From Draconibacterium sediminis (GTDB lineage: Bacteria > Bacteroidota > Bacteroidia > Bacteroidales > Prolixibacteraceae): DNA of 64,000 nucleotides. The DNA lies in contig NZ_JRHC01000008.1 of the NCBI RefSeq assembly GCF_000949475.1, forward strand, positions 1 to 64,000. Reading direction: 5' to 3'. Under the pieces are notes generated by a model, which made no database searches, was not told the origin of the DNA, and worked only from the letters and a program-made list of their open reading frames with translations. Below are positions 17,068 to 26,307 of the stretch, one piece after another (position 1 is the first letter of the stretch; every line of letters starts with the position of its first letter). Made by a program: the position numbers and the translations under genes.

Positions 17068-17802
17068 GTGTCAAAGAATTTAGTAATCATTCCAACCTAT
17101 AACGAAAAGGAAAACGTTGAAAAGATGATCCGCAAGGTGTTCTCTTTGGAAAAGCCTTTTCATTTGCTGATTGTAGAAGATAATTCGCCTGATGGAACAG
17201 CTGACATTGTTAAAGGCCTTATGAACGAATTCCCGGGGCAACTCCATATTCTGGAAAGAAAAGGGAAATTGGGTTTGGGCACAGCTTATATTTCCGGTTT
17301 TAAGTGGGCACTGGAAAGAGGTTATGAGGCAATTTGCGAAATGGACTGCGATTTTTCGCACAACCCTGATGATCTGCTCAGGCTTTTTGATGCTATCGAC
17401 AACGGTGCCGATGTGGCTGTTGGTTCGCGCTATATTACAGGAATAAATGTGGTTAACTGGCCCCTTGGCCGTGTGCTGATGTCGTATTTTGCATCGATGT
17501 ATGTGCGTATTGTTACCGGAATGAATGTGCGCGACACCACCGCAGGATTTGTATGCTGGAAACGTGAAGTGCTGGAAACCATCGACCTCGACGAAATAAA
17601 ACTGATCGGTTACGGGTTCCAGATTGAAATGAAATTTACGGCCCACAAATTTGGCTTTAATATCAAAGAAGTGTCGATTGTGTTTACCGACCGCCAGGAA
17701 GGAACATCGAAAATGAGCGGTGGAATTTTTAACGAAGCACTTTGGGGCGTTTTGAAAATGAAATTACACAGCTTCTTTCGAAAATACGAAAGGAAGAATT
17801 AA
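17068..17802 (+). CDS. Polyprenol-phosphate glycosyltransferase (GT2, DPM1-like)
   Basis: Transfers a sugar from a nucleotide donor to polyprenol phosphate at the inner face of the membrane. The 244-residue protein starts at GTG 17068. It shows the GT2 fold: IIPTYNEKENVE near residue 8, VEDNSPDGTADI near 36, and the DxD-type motif EMDCDFSHNPDDL near 91. GSRYITG and the YGFQIEMKFTAHKFGF segment are typical of dolichol-phosphate mannosyltransferase relatives. There is no C-terminal membrane anchor, so it is a soluble, short form. It diverges from the NifA-like gene; the 247-base gap has no clear motif. Confidence 0.88.
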   Translation: MSKNLVIIPTYNEKENVEKMIRKVFSLEKPFHLLIVEDNSPDGTADIVKGLMNEFPGQLHILERKGKLGLGTAYISGFKWALERGYEAICEMDCDFSHNPDDLLRLFDAIDNGADVAVGSRYITGINVVNWPLGRVLMSYFASMYVRIVTGMNVRDTTAGFVCWKREVLETIDLDEIKLIGYGFQIEMKFTAHKFGFNIKEVSIVFTDRQEGTSKMSGGIFNEALWGVLKMKLHSFFRKYERKN

Positions 17803-17831
17803 GGATTAACGTCGAATGATTAAAGATAAAT

Positions 17832-17858
17832 AAAGGCTGCCGCGTGCAGTCTTTTTTT
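17832..17858 (+). terminator. Intrinsic terminator after the GT2 gene
   Basis: AAAGGCTGC (17832-17840) pairs with GCAGTCTTT (17846-17854, one G-U pair) around CGCGT, followed by a T-run. It ends transcription from the glycosyltransferase gene 30 bases after its stop. Confidence 0.8.
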
Positions 17859-17928
17859 GTACCTTAATTTATAATTCAGCTGTAACATATTCGGGATGGT
17901 TTGTCTAAGCAATTAGAAAGACAAAAAA

Positions 17929-18444
17929 ATGAATACCAAAGAAATACAGTTTAAACAGCTTTTCGAGGAGAATAAAGACCGTGTTTTCCGCATCTGTTGT
18001 TCGTATGTGCAAAGCAGCCAGAACCGCGACGATTTGTTTCAGGAAATATTCACCAACGTTTGGAAAAACCTCGGTTCGTTCAGAAATGAAAGTCATGTAA
18101 ACACATGGATTTATAGAATATCGATTAACACCGCCATTAATTATTGCCGGCTGCAAAACAACAACGACAAACGCTGCCAGGAAATAAAACAGGATATTCT
18201 TTCAGATGAAGATGCAAAACTGGCTAGAAAAACGATTCTGGAGAAAGAAATAAAAATCATGTTCGATACAATCAACCGGCTTCCCGTTCTCGAAAAATCG
18301 ATCATCAGTTTGGTATTGGAAGGTCTGGACCATGCAAAAATTGCAGAAATCACAGGAATATCGGAAGGTAATGTCAGGGTAAAATTTCATCGGATAAAAA
18401 AGAAATTAAAACAAATGATGGAGGAACAGAAAAATGAACTTTGA
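17929..18444 (+). CDS. ECF-type RNA polymerase sigma factor
   Basis: A 171-residue sigma-70-family protein of extracytoplasmic-function type. Region 2 is visible around residues 8-75 (QLFEENKDRVFRICCSYV, DDLFQEIFTNVWKNL, WIYRISINTAINYCR) and region 4 around 108-160 (INRLPVLEKSIISLVLEGLDHAKIAEITGISEGNVRVKFHRIKKKL). It overlaps the next gene, a four-helix membrane protein, by 11 bases, an arrangement typical for sigma/anti-sigma pairs. The trigger is unknown. Confidence 0.93.
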   Translation: MNTKEIQFKQLFEENKDRVFRICCSYVQSSQNRDDLFQEIFTNVWKNLGSFRNESHVNTWIYRISINTAINYCRLQNNNDKRCQEIKQDILSDEDAKLARKTILEKEIKIMFDTINRLPVLEKSIISLVLEGLDHAKIAEITGISEGNVRVKFHRIKKKLKQMMEEQKNEL

Positions 18445-19045
18445 AGCACTATCAAAAAAATATAAAGAACTAAAATCGCCGACTAAAAATACCGATGGCT
18501 TTTTAGGAAATGAAGAACAAAACACTTCATTTCTGAATATACTGCAAACTCAAGAGGCAGACGCCAAAAGAAAATACAAACGAATGTATATTTTATACGC
18601 AATTGGTGCAGTAGGCTATTTGGGCATATTTATAATAAATACTGATCCGGATTTGACAATTAGAAACCGCATCGCAGGAACTTGTTTTATAATCGCATTT
18701 GTTATTCTGTCCGTTCTTTCGCGTAAACGTTTTAGCGAAATAAAACGCTCCAGCTTTCTCGATTCGCAAAAACAATTTCTACAAAATGCCCGAAAGAGTT
18801 ATTTATTCTGGAACAAACAGCAAATTTGGCTAGTTCCGGTTTTATTGTTTGTAAATGCAGGAGCCACATTCTCTGTCTCAAATCATTTTGGCAACCTCAA
18901 TATCCTAACCGGCGTTTTTCTTTTTCAGGCTGCATTCTGGTGTTTACTGGGAATTGGATTTTATATGGGCAAACGGGAATGGACAAAAAAGAAAGAAGCA
19001 ATTCTAAAAAAAATCGAAGCAATGCTCCTCGAATTTGAACAATAA
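18434..19045 (+). CDS. Four-helix membrane protein, possible anti-sigma partner
   Basis: A 203-residue protein with hydrophobic segments near residues 55-75, 80-98, 133-152 and 158-178, and charged N- and C-terminal cytoplasmic ends. I do not recognise a zinc-binding anti-sigma motif (no HxxxCxxC). The 11-base overlap with the sigma factor gene suggests tight co-expression, and the soluble N-terminal 50 residues could bind the sigma factor. Function is inferred from context only. Confidence 0.78.
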   Translation: MNFEALSKKYKELKSPTKNTDGFLGNEEQNTSFLNILQTQEADAKRKYKRMYILYAIGAVGYLGIFIINTDPDLTIRNRIAGTCFIIAFVILSVLSRKRFSEIKRSSFLDSQKQFLQNARKSYLFWNKQQIWLVPVLLFVNAGATFSVSNHFGNLNILTGVFLFQAAFWCLLGIGFYMGKREWTKKKEAILKKIEAMLLEFEQ

Positions 19046-19152
19046 GCCAGACTCAACGTTTGGCAAAGGGTTACTAAAATTTCGTGGTGTACAGACAGGA
19101 AGGGTCTCGGCGTATTTTAGTAACTTTGTTATAAATCAAAAATCGAGGGGAA

Positions 19153-20496
19153 ATGAAAACGCTGATTAAAGACGCAACGATAGTAAACGAGGGATTAAAA
19201 TTTAAAGGAAGTGTTTTAATTGACGGTGAAAAAATAGAAAAAGTCTTTCCTCACACAGTCCCCGCCGATTTTGATACCAGCCATACGGAGGTTATTGATG
19301 CGACAGGGCTTTTGTTGATACCCGGAGCAATTGACGACCAGGTTCACTTTCGCGAGCCGGGCTTAACCCACAAAGGCGAAATAGCCACAGAAAGTAAAGC
19401 TGCAGCTGCCGGTGGTGTTACCACCTACATGGAAATGCCCAACACCAATCCGCAAGCCGTTACGCAAGAAGAATTGCAAAAAAAATTCGACAGGGCTGCT
19501 GAAGTTTCGGCAGTTAACTATTCGTTTTACATGGGTGCCACCAACGACAATCTTGATGAAGTGCTAAAAACCGATCCGACAAAAGTGTGTGGGATAAAAG
19601 TTTTTATGGGCTCTTCAACCGGAAATATGTTGGTTGACGACGATGCAACCTTATCGGAGATTTTTAAAAATGCTCCAACTTTGGTTGCCACCCACTGCGA
19701 AGACGAAGCAACCATAAAAGCCAACACCGAAATTGCGCGTCAGCGTTACGGCGAAAACGTACCCATTTCGCGCCACTGCCACATTCGCAGCGACGAAGCT
19801 TGTTATAAATCGTCGTCGAAAGCGGTTGAACTGGCATCGAAATTTGATACACGTTTGCATATTCTGCACCTTTCGTCGGCAAAAGAGATGAGTCTTTTCT
19901 CGCCGGGGAGAGTAAGTGATAAAAAAATTACAGCCGAAGTTTGTGTTCATCACCTGTGGTTCGACGAGCGCGACTATATCGATTACGGAACACGCATAAA
20001 ATGGAATCCTTCAGTAAAATGCGAGAAAGATAAAGTGGCACTTTGGGAAGCCTTGCTGGCCGACAAAATTGATGTGATTGCCACCGACCATGCACCACAT
20101 ACTTTAGAGGAGAAGAATAACTCTTACTTTAAAGCTCCGTCCGGCGGCCCTCTGGTTCAGCACTCGTTGGTTGCCATGCTCGAACTGAGCAAAAAAGGAT
20201 TCATCTCCGTAGAAAAAGTGATTGAAAAAATGTGCCATGCACCGGCCGATCTTTTCCGCGTAAACAAACGAGGCTACATTCGCGAAGGCTATTTTGCCGA
20301 CCTTGTTTTGGTTGATCCGAATAAGAGCTGGATTGTTGCACCCGAGAATATTCTATACAAATGTGGTTGGGCGCCATTTGAGCGTACTGAGTTTTCGAAT
20401 CAGGTAGTAAGCACTTTTGTAAATGGGTTGAAAGTGTACGACAATAACCGGATCATTCATCCAAATTACGGACAGGCAGTTACGTTTAATTACTAG
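19153..20496 (+). CDS. pyrC: Dihydroorotase
   Basis: Cyclises carbamoyl aspartate to dihydroorotate in pyrimidine synthesis. The 447-residue amidohydrolase has a clear AGGGG-type ribosome binding site before the ATG. Seen motifs: DDQVHFREPG at residues 61-70, VTTYMEMPNTNP, the carboxylatable Lys in CGIKVFMGSS, metal His in THCEDE and LHILHLSSA, and ATDHAPH. The first His of the usual HxH pair is Gln63 here. The same DDQVHFREPG pattern is, as I recall, common in Bacteroidota dihydroorotases, so it is probably a lineage trait. An allantoinase is the main alternative. Confidence 0.88.
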   Translation: MKTLIKDATIVNEGLKFKGSVLIDGEKIEKVFPHTVPADFDTSHTEVIDATGLLLIPGAIDDQVHFREPGLTHKGEIATESKAAAAGGVTTYMEMPNTNPQAVTQEELQKKFDRAAEVSAVNYSFYMGATNDNLDEVLKTDPTKVCGIKVFMGSSTGNMLVDDDATLSEIFKNAPTLVATHCEDEATIKANTEIARQRYGENVPISRHCHIRSDEACYKSSSKAVELASKFDTRLHILHLSSAKEMSLFSPGRVSDKKITAEVCVHHLWFDERDYIDYGTRIKWNPSVKCEKDKVALWEALLADKIDVIATDHAPHTLEEKNNSYFKAPSGGPLVQHSLVAMLELSKKGFISVEKVIEKMCHAPADLFRVNKRGYIREGYFADLVLVDPNKSWIVAPENILYKCGWAPFERTEFSNQVVSTFVNGLKVYDNNRIIHPNYGQAVTFNY

Positions 20497-20595
20497 TCCG
20501 TAGAATCATTCTAAAATATTCCCCAGGGTAAACCTAATTCGTATTTATACGTTTATGACTGCACGACTTATTCGTTAAATAAGTCACACATTCAT

Positions 20596-20627
20596 AAGGT
20601 GGTTTCTTCATTGGAAATCACCTTTTT
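20596..20627 (+). terminator. Intrinsic terminator after pyrC
   Basis: An 11-base stem AAGGTGGTTTC / GAAATCACCTT with a 7-base loop (20596-20622, one G-U pair) is followed by TTT. It lies 100 bases after the pyrC stop. The rest of the 224-base gap to rmuC shows nothing else I can identify. Confidence 0.75.
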
Positions 20628-20720
20628 CCGTTAATGAAATTACGGATGGTGGATGACTTAGAGCTCCGCCATTACATAATTGGATGTTCTGTGTAACTCC
20701 TTGTAATCTTTAAGAAAGCT

Positions 20721-22070
20721 CTACTCCTCCAGCATTTTTTGCGGTAATTCTTTGGTAGCTTTTGCTCCCAGCTTTTTAATGTTCTCTGCACGACGCACCA
20801 GGTTACCGGCACCGGTATGCAATTTATTTACCGCCGATTCATAGGTCTTCTGTGTGGTTGCCAGGTTTTTACCAATGTTTTCCATGTCGATAATAAATCC
20901 CACAAATTTATCGTAAAGCGCACCACCCTGTTTGGCAATCTCAATGGCATTTCGGGTTTGGTTTTCCTGCTGCCAGATGGATGAAATGGTACGCAAAGTG
21001 GCCAGCAAAGTCGACGGACTTACAATCACCACTTTCTGATCCCAGGCATACGAAAACAATTCATGGTCTTCCTGAATAGCCACACTAAACGAAGCTTCTA
21101 TTGGAATAAACAACAGCACAAAATCGGGCGAGTTTAACTTACTCGCCGTTTGATAATGTTTTTCGCTCAGGCCTTTTATGTGAGTTCGCAAACTTAAAAG
21201 GTGCTCTTTTACGAACTTCACTCTATCCTCATCGTTTTCGGCATTTACGGCTCGTTCGTAGGCAATCATCGACACTTTCGAGTCGACAATTATGTGTTTG
21301 TTATCCGGCAGGTTGATCACAATATCGGGCTGAATACGTTTGCCCTCCTCTGTCATATCGCTAAACTGTTTTTGGTAGCCTTGTTCTCCTTCATTCAATC
21401 CCGATCGTTCGAGAATACGCTCCAACACCACTTCGCCCCAGTTTCCTTGCTTTTTCACATCGCCTTTTAAAGCTTTGGTCAGGTTGTTGGCTTCTTCACT
21501 AATTTTGTTATTCAGGTCGTAAAGTTTTTTCAACTCCGCTTTTAAATCGGTCTGGTCCTTTAAACCTTGTTTGTATGTATCGTCTACTTTTTTCTCGAAA
21601 AGCTGAATTTTCTCCTTTAACGGATTTAATACCTCGCTAATATTTTTCTGGTTAGCAGCCGTAAATTTCTCGCTGTTTTTCTCCAATATTTTATTGGCGA
21701 CGTTCTCAAACTCCAGCGTAAATTTCTTCTGAATTTTTTCCAGTTCCTCTTTCTGCTCGCTTAACTTTTCTTCCTGGTTTTTAAACTGCACTTTGGCGTT
21801 CTCAAGGCGTACATTTAAAGCTTTGTTTTCTTCGCGGTAAGCCTGTAATTCTGCTTTCCACTCATCGGCTTCAGTTTTTAGCGCATTGTAACGTTCCTGC
21901 CAAACCAGCCCCTGTTTTTCAATTTCAGCCTTTTGTGTTAAAAATTCACTTTCTTTTTCAAAAAGCAGTTTCCCGGCGTCAGCCTGCCCGCTTTGCGCTT
22001 TCAATTTCAGGAAAAGAAATGCCACAATTCCTCCAACTACCACTCCTGCAACCAGATAAATAATTTCCAT
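20721..22070 (-). CDS. rmuC: RmuC family DNA recombination protein
   Basis: A 449-residue protein of the RmuC family, implicated in limiting inversions and recombination at inverted repeats. It has one N-terminal membrane helix (residues 2-20), then a long coiled coil (about 35-200), then the conserved nuclease-like RmuC domain (about 205-400) with GNWGEVVLERILERSGL, the IVDSKVSMIAYE segment (D/K of a PD-(D/E)xK fold) and FVLLFIPIEASF. Length and domain order fit the family. Stands alone between convergent terminators. Confidence 0.94.
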   Translation of the reverse strand: MEIIYLVAGVVVGGIVAFLFLKLKAQSGQADAGKLLFEKESEFLTQKAEIEKQGLVWQERYNALKTEADEWKAELQAYREENKALNVRLENAKVQFKNQEEKLSEQKEELEKIQKKFTLEFENVANKILEKNSEKFTAANQKNISEVLNPLKEKIQLFEKKVDDTYKQGLKDQTDLKAELKKLYDLNNKISEEANNLTKALKGDVKKQGNWGEVVLERILERSGLNEGEQGYQKQFSDMTEEGKRIQPDIVINLPDNKHIIVDSKVSMIAYERAVNAENDEDRVKFVKEHLLSLRTHIKGLSEKHYQTASKLNSPDFVLLFIPIEASFSVAIQEDHELFSYAWDQKVVIVSPSTLLATLRTISSIWQQENQTRNAIEIAKQGGALYDKFVGFIIDMENIGKNLATTQKTYESAVNKLHTGAGNLVRRAENIKKLGAKATKELPQKMLEE

Positions 22071-22198
22071 TTTGATTTTGTTTGAATCCTAAAAATACAA
22101 AAATGCAAAGAAGCCCAAGGCTTGCGGCGAAAAAATAGTTTATTGAATTTTTAGGGCAGTTAATTTTTCTATTTTTAGGAGAAAATTACACGGATTTT

Positions 22199-22861
22199 AT
22201 GGAGGTTAAAATTGAAGAAGGCTGGAAAAAACAGTTAAACGAAGAGTTTGAAAAGGATTATTTTACGGAGTTAAGCGCGTTTGTTCGCGAAGAATATAAT
22301 ACGCAGCGTATTTATCCTCCCGGCAAACTCATTTTTAATGCTTTTGACCAATGCCCGTTTGAAAAGCTGAAAGTGGTTATCATCGGTCAGGATCCTTACC
22401 ACGGACCGGGGCAGGCACACGGCCTTTGTTTTTCGGTGAACGACGGTATTCCGTTTCCTCCGAGTTTGCGTAATATTTTTAAGGAACTGAACAGCGATGT
22501 GGGCAAACCCATTCCCGAAACCGGCGATTTAACCGATTGGGCGCGTCAAGGCGTTTTGTTATTAAATGCCACCTTAACGGTTCGTGCACACCAGGCAGCT
22601 TCGCACCAAAAAAAGGGTTGGGAACAATTTACCGATGCCGTAATTGAAAAAATAAACAAGGAGAAAGAAAATGTGGTTTTTCTGCTGTGGGGAAACTACG
22701 CGATAAGCAAAAGTAAGTTTATCGATCAGGAGAAACATTTTGTGCTTACATCGGTGCATCCGTCGCCACTTTCGGCAAGCCGCGGATTTTTTGGCAACAA
22801 ACATTTTAGCCGCACCAACGAGTTTCTGGTTTCAAAAGGACTGGAACCTATCAACTGGTAA
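22199..22861 (+). CDS. ung: Uracil-DNA glycosylase
   Basis: Removes uracil from DNA to start base excision repair. The 220-residue protein is a family 1 enzyme: the catalytic water-activating Asp lies in GQDPYHGPGQAHGLCFSV (about residues 63-80), the uracil-binding segment LLLNATLTV follows, and the DNA-intercalation loop HPSPLSASRGFFG is near 186-198. Length is normal. A single gene with its own downstream terminator. Confidence 0.97.
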   Translation: MEVKIEEGWKKQLNEEFEKDYFTELSAFVREEYNTQRIYPPGKLIFNAFDQCPFEKLKVVIIGQDPYHGPGQAHGLCFSVNDGIPFPPSLRNIFKELNSDVGKPIPETGDLTDWARQGVLLLNATLTVRAHQAASHQKKGWEQFTDAVIEKINKEKENVVFLLWGNYAISKSKFIDQEKHFVLTSVHPSPLSASRGFFGNKHFSRTNEFLVSKGLEPINW

Positions 22862-22872
22862 AACAGGGCACA

Positions 22873-22909
22873 AAAAAAACCGATCCATCAAACGACAAAT
22901 CGGCTTTTT
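22873..22909. terminator. Bidirectional terminator between ung and the FabH-like gene
   Basis: CCGAT (22880-22884) pairs with ATCGG (22899-22903); an A-run lies on the left and a T-run on the right, so the hairpin can end transcription from both convergent genes. Confidence 0.65.
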
Positions 22910-22927
22910 ATATAATAATCTAGTCGC

Positions 22928-24010
22928 TTACCACTTATAAACAATGGAATTGATGTTCATTCCTGCACCCACCGAACAAAGAATGGTGTAATCTCCTTCA
23001 TTCACTTCGTGCCCTTCCATTTTTCCTTTTAATACCAAATCAAGAAGAGTTGGCACAGTAGCGGTTGATGAATTTCCCAATTCGCGGATACTCATTGGCA
23101 TAATTCCTTCAGGCGCTTCCTTTTTACCGTACAACTTTAAGACACCGGATAAAATTGCTTCATCCATTTTTTCGTTTGCCTGATGGATAAAAATCTTTTT
23201 TATGTCTTCTAATTCCAGTCCTGCTTTTTCAATGCTGTCTTTTACCACACCTGGAACGGTTGTAATGGCATAAACATACAATTTATGTCCAGACATTTTT
23301 ATAAATAACTCATCGCTTTCGTAATCAGGATTGTCCGATTCGCCCAAAGTAAGCAGATTGGCATATTTAACTGAATCAGACCGGCTCGAGTGAGACAGAA
23401 TTCCAACAGGTTCTTCACTTTCAATAGCTTCAACAACTGTTGCTCCTGCTCCGTCGGCATAAATCATCGAATCACGATCGTGCGGATCGGAAATACGTGA
23501 CAGCACATCGGCACCAACAACAACACCTCTTTTTCCAAAGCCACTTTTTATGTAGGCGTCGGCGGTAATCATTCCCTGTGTCCATCCCGGGCAGCCCGAA
23601 ACCACATCATGGCAAATGCATGTAGGATTTTTTATGTGCAGCTTCATCTTCACCTTATTGGCCAAACTTGGCAAAACATCGGTGCGCACATTTCCGTGCA
23701 GGATATCGCCAAAATTATGTCCAACGATTATAAAGTCGAGGCTTTCCATTGAAATTCCAGCCGACTTGCAAGCGTCTTCTACCGCCATAGCCGCAATATC
23801 TGAAGTTACCAAATCGTCGGCAATGTAGCGTCGCTCTTCAATATTGGTAATCTCCTGAAACTTTTGAATAATCTCCTCATTACTTTTATCCTCAATCTTT
23901 TTCTTCGACGGAGTATAAAACTCATTCTTCAAGAAATGTGTATTCTTAATTATTTGAGATGGAAGCGCGCTTCCGGTACCAATAATTCTAGTATATATTT
24001 GCTTTGCCAT
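22928..24010 (-). CDS. FabH-like 3-oxoacyl-ACP synthase III family protein
   Basis: A 360-residue thiolase-fold ketosynthase. The catalytic triad is visible: Cys140 in DVVSGCPGWTQG, His in KKIFIHQANEKM (near 273) and Asn in LGNSSTATVP (near 308). GAGMNINSIVYKW ends the protein as in FabH. It is longer than housekeeping FabH and its N-terminal region (residues 20-65) differs, so it may prime a specialised lipid (for example flexirubin-, aryl polyene- or branched lipid-type) rather than general fatty acid synthesis. The gene stands 9 bases after lpxH's stop, on the same strand. Confidence 0.88.
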   Translation of the reverse strand: MAKQIYTRIIGTGSALPSQIIKNTHFLKNEFYTPSKKKIEDKSNEEIIQKFQEITNIEERRYIADDLVTSDIAAMAVEDACKSAGISMESLDFIIVGHNFGDILHGNVRTDVLPSLANKVKMKLHIKNPTCICHDVVSGCPGWTQGMITADAYIKSGFGKRGVVVGADVLSRISDPHDRDSMIYADGAGATVVEAIESEEPVGILSHSSRSDSVKYANLLTLGESDNPDYESDELFIKMSGHKLYVYAITTVPGVVKDSIEKAGLELEDIKKIFIHQANEKMDEAILSGVLKLYGKKEAPEGIMPMSIRELGNSSTATVPTLLDLVLKGKMEGHEVNEGDYTILCSVGAGMNINSIVYKW

Positions 24011-24019
24011 AATTCGCTG

Positions 24020-24781
24020 TTAAGCTTTCGCTTCGTCTTTATATGTCTTTAATTCAAAATTTTCGCCATCGAACACACCGTATGAAAACGCTTTTATCCA
24101 GTCGCCAAGTATAATAAACCGGGTTTTTTCGTTCATTTTTTCGTTTACCAGCTTATGCCGATGACCCATTATAAAATAATCTATAGGATTTGTCTGTAAA
24201 AAATCCGCGGCAAATTTATACATTCCATCTTTATTTGCCATAAAATCTTCGTCATAATCCGCATTTGATAACCTACTGGATGCAGACCATTTATGTGCAA
24301 TATGAAATGCAAAATTCGGGTGCAACCTCGAGAAAAGCCATCGCATGGTTGTATTGGTAAAGATCTTTTTAAGAAAGATATAACCCGTATCCGATGCGTC
24401 GAGCCCATCACCGTGCGCCAGAAAGAACCGTTTCCCGTGTATTTCGCGTATTATATAATCGTGATGAACGTTAATCCCCGTTTCTTCGGTCAGGTAATCG
24501 TACACCCACATATCGTGGTTTCCGGTAAAAAAATGCACCGGAATTCCTTTGTCGGTAAGATCGGCAAGCCGGCCTAAAATACGCGTAAATCCGCGTGGAA
24601 CCACCTTTTTATATTCGTACCAGAAATCGAAGATATCACCCATCAGGTAGAGTTCTTCAACATCGTCGCGAATATTGTCGAGCCATGACGCGAATAGCAA
24701 CTCACGCTCCCGGTTGTTAGTTAACGCCGGAGCACCAAGATGCACATCGGAGATGAAATATATTTTCCGTTTTTGTGTCAA
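24020..24781 (-). CDS. lpxH: UDP-2,3-diacylglucosamine diphosphatase (LpxH type)
   Basis: A 253-residue calcineurin-like phosphoesterase of lipid A synthesis, cleaving UDP-diacylglucosamine to lipid X. Metal-binding motifs in order: ISDVHLG (near 10), GDIFDFWYE (near 48), GNHDMW (near 87), LAHGDG (near 121) and MGHRHK (near 203). The best start is a TTG at 24781, because the phosphoesterase core begins within ten residues and no ATG is available. The window also holds lpxK at 35903-37009. Confidence 0.88.
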   Translation of the reverse strand: MTQKRKIYFISDVHLGAPALTNNRERELLFASWLDNIRDDVEELYLMGDIFDFWYEYKKVVPRGFTRILGRLADLTDKGIPVHFFTGNHDMWVYDYLTEETGINVHHDYIIREIHGKRFFLAHGDGLDASDTGYIFLKKIFTNTTMRWLFSRLHPNFAFHIAHKWSASSRLSNADYDEDFMANKDGMYKFAADFLQTNPIDYFIMGHRHKLVNEKMNEKTRFIILGDWIKAFSYGVFDGENFELKTYKDEAKA

Positions 24782-24796
24782 ACTACCGGTTTTATA

Positions 24797-25954
24797 CTAG
24801 TCGAGAAGTTGAGCCAGCGCTTTATCCAAAGCCGGCCCTTTAAGATTTTTGGCAACAATTTCGCCTTCCTTGTTTAGCAAATAGTTAAACGGAACGCTTT
24901 GTACATTGTAAACAGCTGCAGCGAGTCTGCTTCCTTCCATGTCGCCAACATTAATCCAGTTTAGTTTATCCTGATCGATAGCATCCACCCATTCGGCACG
25001 GTTAACATCAACACTTACCTGGTAAATCTCGAAACCTTTACGTTTATATTTATTGTAAGCTTCAACCAACACCGGATTTTGAATCCGTGAAGCACGATCG
25101 ACAGCTGCCCAAAACTGCAGCAAAACAACTTTGCCGCGTAACGACGAAAGTGCCACTTCGTTTCCGGCCGGATCGGGTAAAACAATGTCAGGACTGTTGT
25201 CGCCTTGTTCCTGTATAAACTTTTTCATATCGGCCGACTGCTTTTCACGAACAATCTGCAATGTATTGTTATAAAGCGCCTGCACCTGTTCCGATTTTGG
25301 GTAAATCGAGTTTAATGCCGAAGCAGCAGTTTTCATTACCTGCAAATCACGAACTATAAATGATGGATCATCAGTGCCAAACTTTTGATAAAGCGCCAGA
25401 ACACTCGCCATTGAAAAAGGATTCTCGCGAACAAAATTTGTAGAGAAATCGATTTGCTCCTGAACAATTTTATCGTATTCTTCAGCCCAGCGTGGTCGTA
25501 CACTATCGTACTCCGGATTTCCTTTATAAAGATTATCCAATGATCTGATCGAATCCAGTTTATGACGGGTTTCTTTTAATTTCGAATCAAGCAATTTCAC
25601 CTGTTCCGAACCCGGTGAACCTTCAATGTTATATTCGCGGTCGAAATTAGCGGCATCGGCTTCAACGGTAACTGTTTCTGCCGAGTCAACCAAAAGTGTA
25701 ATAAAACTCTGATCGTTAAGTTTCAGAAGGTAAAATGTAGGAATTCCGGTCATTGCCGAAATCTCGAACTCACCTTTTTTATTGATTTTTGTTTCTGCTA
25801 TCTTTTTTAGCGTAGTAGTATGCAATTCTTCCAGAACAATAGTCTGATCTTCGGCGTGCGTAATTTTACCACGGATTGTAAACTCCTTTTCTTTCTTACA
25901 CCCACCCAATACAAGCAGGGCAGCTACTAAAAAAAATAAAACTCTGTACGTCAT
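24797..25954 (-). CDS. TlpA-like thioredoxin-fold lipoprotein lacking the CxxC motif
   Basis: A 385-residue exported lipoprotein: signal ending in LVLGGC, an N-terminal beta-rich DUF4369-like domain (about 25-125), a helical linker, and a C-terminal AhpC/TSA-TlpA domain (about 240-385; LSSLRGKVVLLQFWAAVDRASRIQNPVLVEAYNKY). In normal members the FWA segment is followed by a C-x-x-C pair; here it reads AAVDRAS with no Cys, and the only Cys in the protein is the lipidated one. It therefore cannot do thiol-disulfide exchange and may act as a binding or chaperone protein. Starts at ATG 25954, 15 bases before lpxH. Confidence 0.88.
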   Translation of the reverse strand: MTYRVLFFLVAALLVLGGCKKEKEFTIRGKITHAEDQTIVLEELHTTTLKKIAETKINKKGEFEISAMTGIPTFYLLKLNDQSFITLLVDSAETVTVEADAANFDREYNIEGSPGSEQVKLLDSKLKETRHKLDSIRSLDNLYKGNPEYDSVRPRWAEEYDKIVQEQIDFSTNFVRENPFSMASVLALYQKFGTDDPSFIVRDLQVMKTAASALNSIYPKSEQVQALYNNTLQIVREKQSADMKKFIQEQGDNSPDIVLPDPAGNEVALSSLRGKVVLLQFWAAVDRASRIQNPVLVEAYNKYKRKGFEIYQVSVDVNRAEWVDAIDQDKLNWINVGDMEGSRLAAAVYNVQSVPFNYLLNKEGEIVAKNLKGPALDKALAQLLD

Positions 25955-26307
25955 GTTTTTTTAATCTGATTAATGATAATCTACCAAAAAGGTATCGTAA
26001 ACGTGCAAATTGGTTTTAAACTTAAGTACTATACCAATGATACCCGTATTGTATAAAGGCCGTAAAATTAACAATTTTGCATACATCGAAAATAGCAATC
26101 CAAGAAAATAACAATTTTTATCGTTTCAATTGAAAATAAAGGCAATTACAAAAACATAATTACCACGACCGATTTTATAGTTTTTTTTTGAAAAATGGTA
26201 AAAAAAGATCTTACCCGGCCTATAATTTTACCCCGATTCGGCGCACCGACTTTAATAGCTTTAAAATTTTCAATAGGTTTGTAGCGCAAAACATTTATAC
26301 AAAACCA

